A DNA stretch of 64,000 nt from Chondrosia reniformis (taxonomy: Eukaryota > Porifera > Demospongiae > Chondrillida > Chondrillidae). Made by a program: the position numbers and the translations under genes. The notes under the pieces are model-generated. The model worked only from the letters and a program-made list of their open reading frames with translations. It searched no databases and was not told the DNA's origin. The stretch covers positions 2,688,501-2,752,500 of the forward strand of contig OX359189.1 in assembly GCA_947172415.1 (NCBI GenBank), read 5' to 3'. Positions 61,262 to 64,000 of this stretch are shown here, in pieces (position 1 is the stretch's first letter; every line of letters starts with the position of its first letter).

Positions 61262-64000
61262 TCAGTGTATGCTTGAAGAAGGTACTCCTAAAGGCTTTTT
61301 GTGATGCTGTGAATCTGCTAGTAAGAGGCCAATCTTTCCTTTCTTTGCACAAGGGCAGCACTTCAGCATCTTGTAGCAGAAATAGGATCGGACACTCTTG
61401 GTGAGGATAACAAAGAGAAGAAAGTTAAAAAATCCTTGGCCTGAATCCCCAATTCCCTGCAATCATAAAGTATATATAACAGTATTTATACTCTATATTA
61501 TTATTTAAAGTGTGCATAACATTTATATAAAGGTAGACATGCATGGACACTTGAATGTATACAGGAAGTTTGCTAAAACTTGAAATTGAATTTATCTAAA
61601 TCAAATCGATTTCTTTCATTAAACACGTTCATTGTTAATTACGATGGAACTGACAACAATTAGATCAATCAGATTCACAGTTATAAGATTAAACAATGTA
61701 GTTTCTTATTAAAATAGCGGCTCTAGATGCAAATGTCTGTCTACTAGGCATTGTTATAGTTTGCCCATCAAATATGTAAGAGTTTACTGACATAGAATGA
61801 CCAAAATGAATAAAAATGAGGCCAAAATAGTAATGAATAGTGTATACAGATTAATGAGGATTAAGGACTTAACAAGGATGGGATGTAAGAACAAAATGTT
61901 CAGACCACATCAATTAAAGTTTTTTGCAGATGGGAGGAGATAAACTGGATATATATAGATTGCAAAGGATGTTGACATTAAGCCAAAAGGATCATTAACA
62001 AATTGCAACTTGGTTGCAACATGGTTGCCTGAAACAGTGTTTTAAGTTAAAAAATTTGGAAGCAGTGAAACGATCTTATCTACATCCGGTCAGGTAATGC
62101 CCCAAGTGGCCCTCATCTGGCTCTGTTTAACATATGATATAAAGGATAAAACATATGAAAGAAACTCCTAACCAAACGCACTCACTGAAATAGTATGCAG
62201 GTATGAAATAAATTGTAATTCAAAGTCTGTAACTCTAATAACTAGTACACTTACTGCCAGCACTATTAAGGCCTTGATAACTGTTGGGGGGACACTACAG
62301 AAGGATTTGCTGTATATAAAGAGTATGCCCATGATCATACTCCACATTCTGAGCAGCAGGAATATGATTGGTATTGCCATCAGTTTCAGCTCAACAGACT
62401 TCCACGAGAGATGAACAACGGGAGATATTGGAGCAGTTCCTTCCTTGAATCCACGTGTCTGTTATTAATTCAATATAAAAACTGTAACTTATTGTTAATA
62501 CAGTGTAGGTATTTACATAAAGGTAATTGATGAAGTGTATTCCAAGAGACATTTTTGGCCCTTACAGAGCTTAAAAGCAATTAAAAATAATAATAAAAAA
62601 GTTAAAAGTAGGGATGACAGTGCTGCAGCAGTGACTAACACATCTGGAAAAGTAATAAAACAAGAAAGGGATCATGTGATAAATCAGACAAATCTGGCAT
62701 AATATGATATTGAAATTTAAGTGACTTAACCATAACACATTACTTCTTTGTTCAGGCGCACCATGTATACTAAGTGAAGTTGGAAGGGAGTTCCCAATCA
62801 TACAAGGGATATGGTTAAGACACTTAAAATTTCAGTATACCTTTTCTGCATGTATGATTTATCATGTCTTGTTTTATTACTTTTCACAGATAGGAACATG
62901 TATATTTATTTTTCAAATACAGTGGAATCTCATTATAGTGAAGCTCAAAGGAGACCAAAAGAAGTTCCTTATATCGAATATTCACTATATTGAATGTATA
63001 TAAAAGTACAGTGGGCCCTGGTTTAACTGACCTCGAGTTAACCGACAACCTTATTTAACCGAACGAATCGACTGAAACATATCTAAATCGTATTCCCCGT
63101 AATACTTTAGGCCCTCGTATATCCGGCCTCTGTTGTATACAATTTTTACTGGGGTTAGCAAAATACTGAGACATTCAATATAAGCAATTTCGTTATGAGA
63201 TTCTACTATAATTGGTAATCTTCTAACAGTCGGCTGCAAATTGTGCACTTGGCCAGGCAAATTCAATTTCCAGTTTATTGTCCCCGCCCACATACTTTTT
63301 TTGCCCACACAATCAATCAATTTTCATAAATATTTATATGATCAATCTATATGGAGCACAACCTTACCCTACCCATGAGCTCACACAAGTTTTCTGACTC
63401 TTTCTTATCTGAGCACATTACAAGCTGCATGTGTTTTGTGTAATGATTGCTTTTTTTCAATGAATAATAAAATAATGATTTCCAATGAGTTAATGATATA
63501 ATGATAATGATAATGATAAGTATACGTATTATACATTCAATGGCCTCCTTCCTCCATTGTAAAAACTACTAGGACAATGAACTGTGAATCAAATTTGCAT
63601 GGCCTTAAGTTAAAACTAGTTACGAGAACAGAACATATTTACTCAAATTTAGCACCCACATTTAGCATTTGATGATATACACAGAAACTTGCCTTATTTG
63701 ACATGATAATTTTTGTTGCAAACACTAAGAGTGGAATTATCAGTAATGCTCCATACATCCACAAATCATATCCTATGGCAAAAGGTACGGGGTGACTCCA
63801 GCCAGTTTTAGTATTGACCATATTCAGAGTACACCATCCAGAGCTGAACAGATCACTTGGTCCATAGAAGCCCAACACAAGAAAGTAGGTTGCCACGACA
63901 ACAGGTAGTGCATACCCAACTATATACATGGCTATGCTTACTCCCCTCATCAACTGAGGTATATCGTATACTCTAATGCTGATGACCTTCAAATACAGAT
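61262..64000 (-). CDS. GPR157: GPR157-like seven-transmembrane receptor, 3' part (runs off the right edge)
   Basis: Three exons are visible: 63693 to beyond 64000, 62255-62458 and 61262-61456 (stop TGA). They join in phase 0. The first ends with TM4 (IVGYALPVVVATYFLVLGFY), the loop SSGWCTLNMV with the conserved Cys, and TM5 (LLIIPLLVFATKIIM). The second carries TM6 (LMAIPIIFLLLRMWSMIMGI) and the start of TM7; the third has GIGDSGQGFFNFLLFVILTK, followed by a Cys-rich juxtamembrane segment (CYKMLKCCPCAKKGK) and a short tail. The GWCxL motif and the GIG...QG.xNxxxF pattern match GPR157, a cAMP-receptor-like class that signals through Gq in mammals. The intron after 63693 uses a GC donor (AAG|GCAAGT). 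N-terminus and TM1-3 are outside the window. Confidence 0.82.
62600..62800 (+). repeat. Dispersed repeat, best copy of the CACATCTGGAAAAGTAA family
   Basis: GTAGGGATGACAGTGCTGCA then GCAGTGACTAACACATCTGG is the fullest form; relatives are near 28098 and 54375. It lies in an intron of the GPR157-like gene. Confidence 0.65.
62920..63140. mobile_element. Two transposon ends of pogo/Tigger-like style
   Basis: CAGTGGAATCTCATTATAGT (about 62922) and CAGTGGGCCCTGGTTTAACT (about 63010) look like single ends of CAGTGG-type elements; CCTCGTATATCCGGCC near 63112 may be a third. No matching right ends were found. Confidence 0.45.

Overview
The window is eukaryotic, AT-rich and compactly organised. It has short exons with GT-AG introns, a single GC-AG intron, many foldback (MITE-like) elements, and very frequent palindromic (TACG)n runs. 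The gene set (AIG1/GIMAP-type GTPases, RBM42, the proteasome ATPase Rpt3/PSMC4, TLCD5, a WH1-domain protein, a USP2/USP21-type deubiquitinase, a CHST8-14-type sulfotransferase and a GPR157-like receptor) points to an early-branching metazoan. A demosponge such as Amphimedon is my best guess; that is inference from style and gene content, not from a database match.

Layout. 1-6.6 kb: five AIG1/GIMAP-type GTPase genes. They are a partial one at the left edge, two paralogues with N-terminal membrane anchors, a tandem double-G-domain protein, and a G-domain protein with a 17-residue repeat tail that I predict ends in a CaaX prenylation box on a separate 42-bp exon. 7.0-14.4 kb: RBM42 (+, five exons, 222 aa), whose second intron is mostly two minisatellites (about 3.1 kb of a 25-bp unit and about 0.57 kb of an 18-bp unit). 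17.8-19.5 kb: an intronless DRE-TIM-type TIM-barrel protein with a C-terminal EF-hand. 20.2-30.6 kb: PSMC4 (-, eleven exons, 417 aa), with introns full of transposon relics. 30.7-37.0 kb: TLCD5 (+, three exons, 261 aa), head to head with PSMC4. 37.5-38.6 kb: a WH1/CRIB-like protein. 40.0-53.8 kb: a fifteen-exon USP deubiquitinase (-, 647 aa). 55.2-60.6 kb: a six-exon Golgi-type sulfotransferase (-, 395 aa) with two candidate first exons. 61.3-64.0 kb: the 3' part of a GPR157-like receptor (-), cut by the window edge.

I rebuilt the multi-exon genes by hand from open frames, splice sites and phase continuity. In every multi-exon model the phases agree at each junction and the total length divides by three. 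Most genes are unrelated housekeeping or signalling genes. The unit that looks like a functional system is the GTPase cluster, whose members appear to reach membranes in different ways (signal anchors, a possible prenyl tail, a Cys-rich insertion) and share a TATA-containing promoter motif.
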